Below are positions 15,571 to 22,282 of a stretch of DNA of 22,282 nt, piece by piece (position 1 is the first letter of the stretch; each line of letters begins with the position of its first letter). A program made the position numbers and the translations under genes. A model generated the notes under the pieces. The model searched no databases. It worked only from the letters and a program-made list of their open reading frames with translations, and was not told the DNA's origin. Where the stretch lies: positions 1-22,282 of the forward strand of contig SUVI01000050.1 in the NCBI GenBank assembly GCA_015062085.1, read 5' to 3'. Source of the stretch: Planctomycetaceae bacterium (GTDB lineage: Bacteria; Planctomycetota; Planctomycetia; Pirellulales; Thermoguttaceae).

Positions 15571-15680
15571 CGGATCGTTTTCGGATCGTTTTCGGATCGT
15601 TTTCGGATCGTTTTCGGATCGTTTTCGGATCGTTTTCGGATCGTTTTCGGATCGTTTTCGGATCGTTTTCGGATCGTTTG
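15571..15680. repeat. Tandem array of ten 11-bp units
   Basis: Ten copies of cggatcgtttt run without interruption from 15571; only the last base of the last copy differs. The array begins 18 bp past the stop of the FAD oxidase gene and ends about 30 bp before the ATG of the iron-sulfur gene. Each unit has a GATC and a TTTT tract, the tracts repeating at nearly one helical turn. Confidence 0.97.
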
Positions 15681-15698
15681 AATGGATCGCCGAACGGG

Positions 15699-17117
15699 TC
15701 AGAGTCCGAGTTTAAACGGATTCAGGATGTTGTTCGGATCCAGCTGTTTTTTGAGTCCCTCGAAGACCTGCATCGCGGGGCCGTACTGTTCTTTCATGAG
15801 TCGTCCGAGCTTGATGCCGACGCCGTGGTGGTCATTCACGACTCCGCCGTTTTCCAGAGCCGCGCGGACGCCGCAGTTCCAGATCTGCTGATGCAGGCGG
15901 AGAGCCTCGACGGGATCCTGCGGCGGTTCCTCGACGATGAATCGGTCGTAGATCATGGCGCCCCACTCGTACCAGTGGGAAAAATGCGCGATGAACCGTG
16001 CCATTGGGAAGTTGGATTCGACGGCGTTTTTCATCGCCCAGTAGATCTTCTCGATCTTGTCGAACGGCGCGATAGAGTCCATGGTGCCGAACATCCAGGG
16101 GAGATCCAGTGCGTGACCGGGGTAGAAGAAGGTGATCTTCTCCTTCCACCACTTCTCGCCGTACTCGCTTCCGAGGTCTTCCGCGCCGTATTTTGCGAAG
16201 GTCTCAAGGAGGATCTTTTCCTCGATCGCGACGATCTCGGCGATCCCTTCGAGCGCAATGTTCATGAACGCGCCTTTTTTCTCAACGCCGACGATCTTCT
16301 TGATGATGGAACCGGTCTCCGTCTCATCATAGAGGCGCATGACGGACGGTTTGATCTTTTGAAGGAGTTCCTTCCCAGCCAGGAACGCGTTGTGCATGTC
16401 GTGGAAAAGGAAACCGCGGAAACGGCGTTCTTCCGGCTGATTATAGATGCGCATCTGCGCCTTGGTGATGATGCCGAGCGTTCCCTCCGAGCCGATGAAG
16501 ATCTGATTCAGATCCGGACCGGCCGCGTGTTTGGGAGCGGGGGAGGTCTCGATGATGTCGCCGTTCGGCAGGACGACTTCCATCTGGAGGACCATATCGT
16601 CGATCTTTCCGTACTTGGTGGAGACGACTCCGATCCCGCGGTGCGCGAGGAATCCGCCGACCGTCGAGCAGTTCAGCGAGCTTGGGTAGTGCATCGTGGC
16701 GTACCCTTTCTCGTTTGCCGCGTTTTCGATGTGCTTGTAGATGGATCCCGCGCCGCACTCAATGTACATCGAGTCGGTGTTCACGTCGAAGATCTGATTC
16801 ATGCGCTTCGTGTCCAGCACGATCCCTCCGCAGACCGGAATGGCTCCCCCCTGCGTTCCGCCGCCTCCGCCCCAGGTCGTAACGGGAATTTTGTAGTAAT
16901 TCGCGATCTTCAGGACTTTGGAAACGTCTTTCGCGTCCTTTGGCGAGACGACGAAATCCGCCTCGGGCATCTTCTCTCCCCGGTCCACAAAAAGACGCGA
17001 GAGCCAGAAGTAGTCCACACTGTGCGTCAGTTTGTCGATCGCGCGCGTCGAGCAGTTCTCGATCCCGACCGCGTCCTCGAGTTCCGTTAAAATCATCGAA
17101 AAGAGGAATTTGTTCAT
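15699..17117 (-). CDS. GlcD/AGPS-type FAD-linked oxidase
   Basis: A 472-residue flavoprotein of the FAD-binding PCMH / FAD-oxidase-C family (glycolate oxidase GlcD, D-lactate dehydrogenase, alkyl-DHAP synthase). The FAD domain covers about residues 48-225 with TTWGGGGGTQGG at 80-91 contacting the pyrophosphate, SSLNCSTVGGFLAHRGIG and GSEGTLGIIT. The C-terminal domain ends with N428-D-H-H431-G, the conserved His pair of the family, and a DPNNILNP motif. The ATG has GGAGAG about 7 bases upstream. No signal peptide, so cytoplasmic. The iron-sulfur gene downstream suggests a two-subunit hydroxy-acid dehydrogenase. Substrate unknown; glycolate, lactate or a sugar-derived acid are possible. Confidence 0.9.
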   Translation of the reverse strand: MNKFLFSMILTELEDAVGIENCSTRAIDKLTHSVDYFWLSRLFVDRGEKMPEADFVVSPKDAKDVSKVLKIANYYKIPVTTWGGGGGTQGGAIPVCGGIVLDTKRMNQIFDVNTDSMYIECGAGSIYKHIENAANEKGYATMHYPSSLNCSTVGGFLAHRGIGVVSTKYGKIDDMVLQMEVVLPNGDIIETSPAPKHAAGPDLNQIFIGSEGTLGIITKAQMRIYNQPEERRFRGFLFHDMHNAFLAGKELLQKIKPSVMRLYDETETGSIIKKIVGVEKKGAFMNIALEGIAEIVAIEEKILLETFAKYGAEDLGSEYGEKWWKEKITFFYPGHALDLPWMFGTMDSIAPFDKIEKIYWAMKNAVESNFPMARFIAHFSHWYEWGAMIYDRFIVEEPPQDPVEALRLHQQIWNCGVRAALENGGVVNDHHGVGIKLGRLMKEQYGPAMQVFEGLKKQLDPNNILNPFKLGL

Positions 17118-17204
17118 GAAAAACTCTCCATTTAGGGTCCAGTTAAATTAAAAATCTTTTTGGCCGCGCTTTCTTTTTTTCCGCCTCTCCGTCAGCGGCG
17201 CGGG

Positions 17205-20177
17205 CTACGGCGCGAGGAAATCGTCATCGTAGCTGCCGTAGTAGGGAGCGTTCAGGTCGATCCAGGCCGCAAACGCACGCCATTCGTCCAGCGTGAGTCC
17301 TTTCCCGCACTGCGAGTCTTTCAGACGGTGCATCAGCGGACTAACGAAAGAACCGACGGTCCGAGGCGGCTGGAAAGTCTTCATCCCCCGATTACTGCTG
17401 ACCGGATAGTAGCTAACGTGCTTCGGGACCAGAGCGAGGAAAGAGGTCGAGACTCGATGCTGCGGCCCCTCATCCCGATCGATCCCCGGTGCCTCGACGC
17501 GCGTTCTTCCGCGAAGATCCGGGCAGGCGTTTTTCGTTCCGTCGTGGCACGAGACGCATTTGGCGTCAAGGATCGGCTGGATGACCCGTTCAAAGTGCAT
17601 CGGTCCGGCACCGTACGGCGGCGGCTGGATCTTTTGGGGAACCCGCGGTCCCGCTGTCATGCGCGAGACCGGTGAGACGTCCAGCGGGCTTTCATGGCAC
17701 CCGATGCACCCCTGCACTTCCCCTGGACGGAGCGTAAGGTAGTTTCGCATCCGCTGCACTTCCAGGAAATTTTCGTCCAGCGCTTCGAGGAAGATCATGC
17801 GGTCCGAGGGGACTTCAAAGCTGGCAGAACCATCCTCCGCGACCGGCACGTACCCCAGAACGCCGCGCATGTCCCACCCGGAATCGACGCCAAGACCGGC
17901 CCGATGCGGATCTGTATGCCGGCATTTCGGGTACGTCTCGCAGACCCGAAGCCATTTGACCGTTCCGCGCGGGACGCCTTCCAGACCGCGGTAGACGTCC
18001 TGAAGGAGCAGTGTTCCCGGAGTGCCAGCCGGAAGGCGTTCCATGTCCGCAACGGCAGGCGGTGCAGGACGAGGCTTGAGCGGGATCGGGCAGTAGCACG
18101 AGGTGTCGGCAAATCGGTAGATCAGCTCCTTGAATCCAAAGTCGGTCAGGAGGTAGATCCCGTACGTATCGTCCAGATTGTCGCTGCTGGGCGAGTAAAC
18201 GCAGAGGAAGAGTTTTTCCGAAAGCGGCCAGGGGGAGGTGTACCAGCCCGCCTGTTTCGGGGCCTGCTCCAGGTCGTTGAAGTTCGGGTCTTCGCGTTCG
18301 TCATCCATACCGCGGATCTCCGGATACGCGATCTCCGGCGTCAGGAGCTTCATGCCGTCCGGTCCAAGACGATTCAGACTCAGATTGACGGTCAAAAGCG
18401 GTCCAACGCCGGAATTGTGATGCGCACAGCCGACGGCTGCGAGTTTCCGTGTGCCGGGGATCTGACGGACTTCCTGCATCGCGATCGGACCGCGCGAAAA
18501 TTTGTACCAGTCGCCGTAGATCTTCATGGAACGCGTCCCGTCCGGGTTCATCGCCCAGATCTCCTGCATCGTATTGTACGGCTTCATGACGTAGTCCCAC
18601 CGCGTGAAGAGGATGCGTCCGTCTTCAAGCAGAGCGGGGTAGAATTCCGTGTCCTGCGGCTGAGAGATCGGGTGCGGGTCGGAACCGTCGCCGTTCATGA
18701 CGTGAAGTCCAAAGACGGGAGACCAATCGCCGCACTGAACGACTCGCCCGCCTCGGCATGAAGTGAAAGCGATCCGGCCATCCGGAAGCCAGCATGGCTC
18801 AGAGTCCTCAATGTCCGGCAGATCCGTCAGGTTTTTCAGACCGCTCCCGTCCGTGTTGATGACGAAAATTTCGTACGGAAGCGTCGCGCCGCCGTGATAG
18901 TGCGTCATGTCGGTCGGATCATTCGGGTCGTAAAATGCGTGTCCGCGTGCCCACGGATAGCGCGTCGGCGGGTTTCTCGGAAGCGCGAGCGGAAAGACGA
19001 TCTTTTTCCCGTCAAAAGAGAGATCCGGACGCCCGATCCCGCATTTTTCCGCGAGTTCCGGAGGAAGCAGGCCGCGCAGCTCTCCGTCAGGCGAAAGTCC
19101 TTTCAAGATCATGAGATCCGCTCCCGCAGTCTGATTTTCACCGACGCGATGACCGCACTGATGGTTTCCCTGCGGCCAATGCCGCTTCACGAAAAGCAGT
19201 TCGTCAAAATCCAGCTCATTCTGCGCAAAAAGGACCTCCCGCATCGCACTCCGAAGCCGGATCCACTCCGAGCGGAAAAGCGGGATCGGCTTGCGCGGCA
19301 GCCGGTCGGCAAGTTCCGCTTTTTTCTCTTCCGACGGCGGATCCGCACAGAGAAGGTCCGCCTGTGCCACCGTAACGTTCGGCCCGGTCGTGTGGCGGAT
19401 CTCGATCTCGGCGTCCGTCAGACCTTCCAGCGGATAGAAACGCTCAAACGCAGTCATGGCAGGCACATTCACGACCTCCACTTCCGCCCCGTTGATGAGG
19501 ACGGGCTGAGTGCGCTTGAAATCCGACGTGAAAAGGATGCGCAAAACGTACTTTTTCGACTTTTCCATCCCCTCGACGCGGTACGTAATGGTCTGACCGG
19601 TCCGACACCATGTGTTCTGGTAGAGCGTCCCGTCCGGGTACGGATACATTGCACGGAAATCATATTTCGAGGAGGGATCGGCAATGACGCGCGGAAACGT
19701 TTTTTCTGACTCAAACGTCGGGGGAAGAGTCGAATGAAAAAAAAGCCCCTCCGAAAAACGATGGTCCATCGGATAGAACGCCTCAACTCCTTCACGTGCG
19801 AGTGACTCACGCGCATCACGCAGTGCCGTCTGAAACGCAGCTGAAACGGAGACGTCCTCCGGGATCGTCAGCGAGCGTGCCAGTTTTTCGGCAGTTTCGA
19901 CCAGAGTCTCCAGCGACTCCCGAGACCCAAGAAGCCGAAATGCTCTTCCTTCCTGCATCTCCCAATCTGCAAGAACTTTTGGAGAGACTCCGCAGGAAAG
20001 AAGTGTTTGGGGTACCTGCGGCATTTCGGTGTCGGAGGCTGAAGGCGTACTGCCGGAGGAAGACTCGGCTGCGGTCAGTGAAGTCGTCCAAACGCTGCAA
20101 ACAGACCAGGTGCCGAGAGTTATGTAAAGACAGAACGCGTAAAAAATGGACCGAAAAATGAATGAATCGCGGGACAT
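17205..20177 (-). CDS. Secreted HzsA-like diheme protein with beta-propeller
   Basis: A 990-residue exported protein. The first 40 residues are a Sec signal peptide (hydrophobic SIFYAFCLYITLG, likely cut in SLTAAE). About 160-275 look like a beta-sandwich of carbohydrate-binding or ligand-binding type. About 385-735 hold several TolB/PD40-like propeller blades, such as YEIFVINTDGSGLKNLT and QEIWAMNPDGT. The C-terminal region has two heme c sites, C824xxCH828 and C874xxCH878, and the whole outline resembles the HzsA-related family named after the alpha subunit of anammox hydrazine synthase. No HzsB or HzsC partner is present, so hydrazine synthesis is not implied. I chose the ATG at 20177 because GGAAAGGA lies about 7 bases upstream and the signal peptide then starts correctly. 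Confidence 0.87.
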   Translation of the reverse strand: MSRDSFIFRSIFYAFCLYITLGTWSVCSVWTTSLTAAESSSGSTPSASDTEMPQVPQTLLSCGVSPKVLADWEMQEGRAFRLLGSRESLETLVETAEKLARSLTIPEDVSVSAAFQTALRDARESLAREGVEAFYPMDHRFSEGLFFHSTLPPTFESEKTFPRVIADPSSKYDFRAMYPYPDGTLYQNTWCRTGQTITYRVEGMEKSKKYVLRILFTSDFKRTQPVLINGAEVEVVNVPAMTAFERFYPLEGLTDAEIEIRHTTGPNVTVAQADLLCADPPSEEKKAELADRLPRKPIPLFRSEWIRLRSAMREVLFAQNELDFDELLFVKRHWPQGNHQCGHRVGENQTAGADLMILKGLSPDGELRGLLPPELAEKCGIGRPDLSFDGKKIVFPLALPRNPPTRYPWARGHAFYDPNDPTDMTHYHGGATLPYEIFVINTDGSGLKNLTDLPDIEDSEPCWLPDGRIAFTSCRGGRVVQCGDWSPVFGLHVMNGDGSDPHPISQPQDTEFYPALLEDGRILFTRWDYVMKPYNTMQEIWAMNPDGTRSMKIYGDWYKFSRGPIAMQEVRQIPGTRKLAAVGCAHHNSGVGPLLTVNLSLNRLGPDGMKLLTPEIAYPEIRGMDDEREDPNFNDLEQAPKQAGWYTSPWPLSEKLFLCVYSPSSDNLDDTYGIYLLTDFGFKELIYRFADTSCYCPIPLKPRPAPPAVADMERLPAGTPGTLLLQDVYRGLEGVPRGTVKWLRVCETYPKCRHTDPHRAGLGVDSGWDMRGVLGYVPVAEDGSASFEVPSDRMIFLEALDENFLEVQRMRNYLTLRPGEVQGCIGCHESPLDVSPVSRMTAGPRVPQKIQPPPYGAGPMHFERVIQPILDAKCVSCHDGTKNACPDLRGRTRVEAPGIDRDEGPQHRVSTSFLALVPKHVSYYPVSSNRGMKTFQPPRTVGSFVSPLMHRLKDSQCGKGLTLDEWRAFAAWIDLNAPYYGSYDDDFLAP

Positions 20178-20278
20178 GAGGGATCCTTTCCTGATGGAGG
20201 AGGGACTTGAATTTTCCAGCCTCCCCATTTAGGGAGTTTCTGTGTTTCTGGCAATGGGGGGCAGTGAAAAAATTTTAA

Positions 20279-20443
20279 TTATTTTTCACCTGAAGGCTGC
20301 GGCTGCTCAGCTTCCTGCGTCATGTCCGCAATGAGCAGAACCTCTGGATCGAGCGCCAGACAGCGTGCCAGACATTCTCGGCACACGAAGTTCCGCAAAA
20401 TGATCCAGGCGCCATGCTGAATTTCTCCGCCTCCGCAGAACAT
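20279..20443 (-). CDS. 54-residue cysteine-containing protein
   Basis: A short gene between the isomerase-like gene and the HzsA-like gene, same strand. It starts MFCGGGEIQHGAWIILRNF and continues VCRECLARC, so four cysteines (C3, C21, C24, C28) and H10 could bind a metal or a cluster. The C-terminus is acidic and Gln/Pro-rich. The ATG has AAAGGAA about 7 bases upstream, which together with its place in the cluster supports a real gene. No signal peptide and no family recognised. Confidence 0.55.
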   Translation of the reverse strand: MFCGGGEIQHGAWIILRNFVCRECLARCLALDPEVLLIADMTQEAEQPQPSGEK

Positions 20444-20476
20444 GGAAATTCCTTTCAGGGAAAAGTGCGTTTTCGG

Positions 20477-20554
20477 ACTCACGTCAACTCACGTCAACTC
20501 ACGTCAACTCACGTCAACTCACGTCAACTCACGTCAACTCACGTCAACTCACGT
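20477..20554. repeat. Tandem array of 10-bp units
   Basis: Seven perfect copies of actcacgtca and a partial eighth (actcacgt). The array begins 6 bases after the stop codon of the isomerase-like gene and lies upstream of the 54-residue gene. Each unit contains ACGT. Confidence 0.97.
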
Positions 20555-20560
20555 GCTCAC

Positions 20561-21952
20561 TCACTTCTCAAGCGGATCGAAGATCAGACCTGGGACGTAC
20601 TTCGCAAACTCACGCAGAACGTGCGCGTAACTTCCTTCCACTTCGCTGACGTGGTGGATGTACGGCCCCTCGACCAACTTGCGTTCCAGAGCGGGCAGGT
20701 CCTTGAATTCCGCCCAAACCCACGTTCCGAACGTTTCCGGACCTTCCGTCGTGTCGAATTCGCCGCCGAGGAGATAGTATTGTCCGCGTTCCGCCTGAAA
20801 ACGCGCCATGGTGTAGTGTCCGTCCTTCCCGCAGAAACTCGGTTTGAAGACGGCCAGCGGTTTTCTCTCGTCCGTCTTTTTCATCGACGTCGGAAATACG
20901 CCGCAGTGCCAGAGCAGTTCCGCATTGTCGTTGAACGGATGCCGTACTGTGAACTCGCCAAAAAACGGGGGTCTCTTTCCGCGCGCGGCACACGAAAGGA
21001 GCGCTGACGTGATCGCGCCGTGAATGTCCGTCTCGCAGATGACCGTGATCCCCAAGTCCGCCAGAACGCTCATCGCCAGACACGGCATCGCGCCGAACGT
21101 CTGGTTCATGACCGTCCAGCACTCCGTCGCAATGATGTCGCAGTCGTTTTCGAGCATCAAATCGCGGTACGCCTCGATGAACGCGGCCATCCGGAGGACC
21201 GTTTCATGCTCAATGCCGCTCAGATCGTAGTGCTCCGCCATGAATTCTGCGTGTTCTTCGAGGGTCTCCGTTTTCGTTTCGAGGACCTCCTCCAGCTTCA
21301 TTTTCATCGCCGTCATGTTCACCGGCACGACGTCGATCCCAAAACGCTCGGTCAGCTCCAGCTCGTTCGCCATAACGCACTTGAAAGGCTTCAGACGCGC
21401 GCCGACCTGAAGGATACGCAGTCGGCTAAAGTTTTTCACCATCGTGACGACGGAAAGAAAATCACGGAATCCGCGCGAAAATTTCGGGTCCTCCAGCTCG
21501 CAGTTCTCGATGTACGTAAACGGCACACTGTAACGCTTGAGCTGCTTGCTGATCGAGAAAAGTCCGCACTGCGTGTCCGTGTAGCGTTTCGTTTTAAACT
21601 CGTCGCGCGGTCCCCAAAGGAGCGTCGGAACTTTCATCAGCTGACCGATCTTGCCCGCAGCTTCTTCATTGCCGAAGTTGCAGTTGATGATGAAGATCGC
21701 GTCCACGTCCTGTTTTTTGAAGTAGTCCGCGACCCGATACGCATCGGCAGTCTGCTCGAGGATCCCCTCGTCGTTGAGCCACTCCAGATCGACGAACTCG
21801 ACGCTGTCCGCTGCAAAATTGGCTTTCAGGAAACTCAAGACTTTCTGTTTGTTTTCAAACGCAACGTCCTGACTGAACAGTTCCGTACGCCGCGGCCCGG
21901 GCAAAAAACGCCGTTCCGGAACGAGACCGATCTTCACTTTGAAATTCAACAT
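20561..21952 (-). CDS. L-fucose/L-arabinose isomerase-like protein
   Basis: A 463-residue protein with the outline of the FucI/AraA isomerase superfamily, which interconverts aldoses and ketoses with a divalent metal. The N-terminal half has alternating strand-helix segments (KVKIGLVPERRF, VDAIFIINCNFGNEE, PTLLWGPRDEF). Candidate metal ligands are E277 (DIIATECWTV), D309 (ICETDIHG) and H349 (ELLWHCGVFPTS), in the order known for FucI. The frame is open 46 codons further upstream, but the ATG at 21952 has AGAAGGTG about 7 bases before it. It is the first gene of the right-hand cluster, and the aldolase at its end supports a sugar-breakdown role. It differs enough from FucI and AraA that no substrate should be assigned. 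Confidence 0.82.
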   Translation of the reverse strand: MLNFKVKIGLVPERRFLPGPRRTELFSQDVAFENKQKVLSFLKANFAADSVEFVDLEWLNDEGILEQTADAYRVADYFKKQDVDAIFIINCNFGNEEAAGKIGQLMKVPTLLWGPRDEFKTKRYTDTQCGLFSISKQLKRYSVPFTYIENCELEDPKFSRGFRDFLSVVTMVKNFSRLRILQVGARLKPFKCVMANELELTERFGIDVVPVNMTAMKMKLEEVLETKTETLEEHAEFMAEHYDLSGIEHETVLRMAAFIEAYRDLMLENDCDIIATECWTVMNQTFGAMPCLAMSVLADLGITVICETDIHGAITSALLSCAARGKRPPFFGEFTVRHPFNDNAELLWHCGVFPTSMKKTDERKPLAVFKPSFCGKDGHYTMARFQAERGQYYLLGGEFDTTEGPETFGTWVWAEFKDLPALERKLVEGPYIHHVSEVEGSYAHVLREFAKYVPGLIFDPLEK

Positions 21953-22024
21953 TTTTAACACCTTCTGAAATACGCGAGTCCAATTTTCGGAGTTCCCCCG
22001 AACGCTCCATCTATCTTTCCGTTC

Positions 22025-22053
22025 ATCATACCACATTTTCCATAGAAACGCAA
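22025..22053 (-). promoter_or_regulatory. Candidate promoter of the isomerase-to-aldolase cluster
   Basis: Minus-strand TTGCGT (22053-22048), 17 bases, TATGAT (22030-22025) with TGG just before the -10 (extended -10). The predicted start is near 22018, giving a 66-nt leader. No other promoter of similar quality was seen inside the cluster. Confidence 0.45.
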
Positions 22054-22173
22054 GCGCGGATTTCCGCAAACTGACCTTTTTTTTCCGCAAACCTGAAGTT
22101 CCGCCGTTCCTGTGCCTCCAAGCGCTCAGTTCCTGTGCAGGATCTGCATCTCAAGAAGTTTTCGGCTCCCCCC

Positions 22174-22201
22174 TTGCATTTTCTGCGGAACGCAATACAA
22201 T
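22174..22201 (+). promoter_or_regulatory. Possible divergent plus-strand promoter
   Basis: Plus-strand TTGCAT, 16 bases, TACAAT. It would fire towards the right edge through the 14-bp array. No plus-strand gene is visible inside the window, so this may be a chance match. Confidence 0.25.
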
Positions 22202-22234
22202 AAAAGGATACCAAGCAGGAAATTTTCCATTTAC

Positions 22235-22282
22235 CCCCCAATTCCTCACCCCCAATTCCTCACCCCCAATTCCTCACCCCCA
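22235..22282. repeat. Tandem array of 14-bp units, cut by the window edge
   Basis: Three full copies of cccccaattcctca (22235, 22249, 22263) and the start of a fourth. The true length is unknown. By analogy with the other arrays it may follow the stop of a minus-strand gene outside the window. Confidence 0.9.

Noticed and set aside
15571..15680. CRISPR array
   Set aside because: Units are directly adjacent, without spacers, and no cas gene is present; the same holds for the other three arrays.
15561..17090. Plus-strand frame of 509 codons starting in the 11-bp array
   Set aside because: The start is repeat translation and the rest is antisense of the FAD oxidase gene.
17205..20177. Evidence for anammox metabolism
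   Set aside because: Only an HzsA-like protein is present; HzsB, HzsC and hydrazine dehydrogenase genes are absent and the family is wider than anammox bacteria.

Overview
The window looks like a chromosome segment from an anaerobic, probably host-associated member of the Planctomycetota (inference). The pointers are an SHD1-type domain behind a membrane anchor, a secreted two-heme HzsA-like protein with a beta-propeller, an ASCH protein of planctomycete type and many iron-sulfur proteins. No rRNA, CRISPR, transposase or phage gene was seen. Every gene I can support, including the one tRNA, is on the minus strand, so the text follows transcription from right to left.

Right part (22282 to 13346): a co-directional cluster behind a candidate promoter at 22025-22053. 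It encodes a fucose/arabinose-isomerase-like protein, a 54-residue cysteine-containing protein, the HzsA-like secreted diheme protein, a GlcD-type FAD oxidase, a GlpC/GlcF-like iron-sulfur protein that has lost its CCG cysteines, and a class II aldolase. Together these suggest isomerisation and aldol cleavage of a sugar plus oxidation of a 2-hydroxy acid, but no kinase or transporter is visible and the substrate is unknown.

Middle (13345 to 6360): a membrane-anchored SHD1 protein, a terminator, then purF with a strong promoter and a structured leader, pyrG with a terminator, an Rrf2-family iron-sulfur regulator, a XerC/D-type recombinase and tRNA-Ser(GCU) with its own promoter and terminator.

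Left part (6359 to 1): a gene-free stretch with a candidate short RNA, a small Asp-rich protein followed 17 bp later by an ASCH protein, then arginine genes in the order argB-argD-argF. There is a good promoter before argB and a second one before argF.

Two kinds of repeat stand out. (1) Four perfect or near-perfect short tandem arrays (20/21, 11, 10 and 14 bp units) lie in gaps between genes; three of them start at or within about 20 bp of a stop codon, and the argF array copies the last codons of the gene itself. (2) A noncoding element of about 290 bp occurs twice in direct orientation, with a shorter, diverged, inverted third copy.
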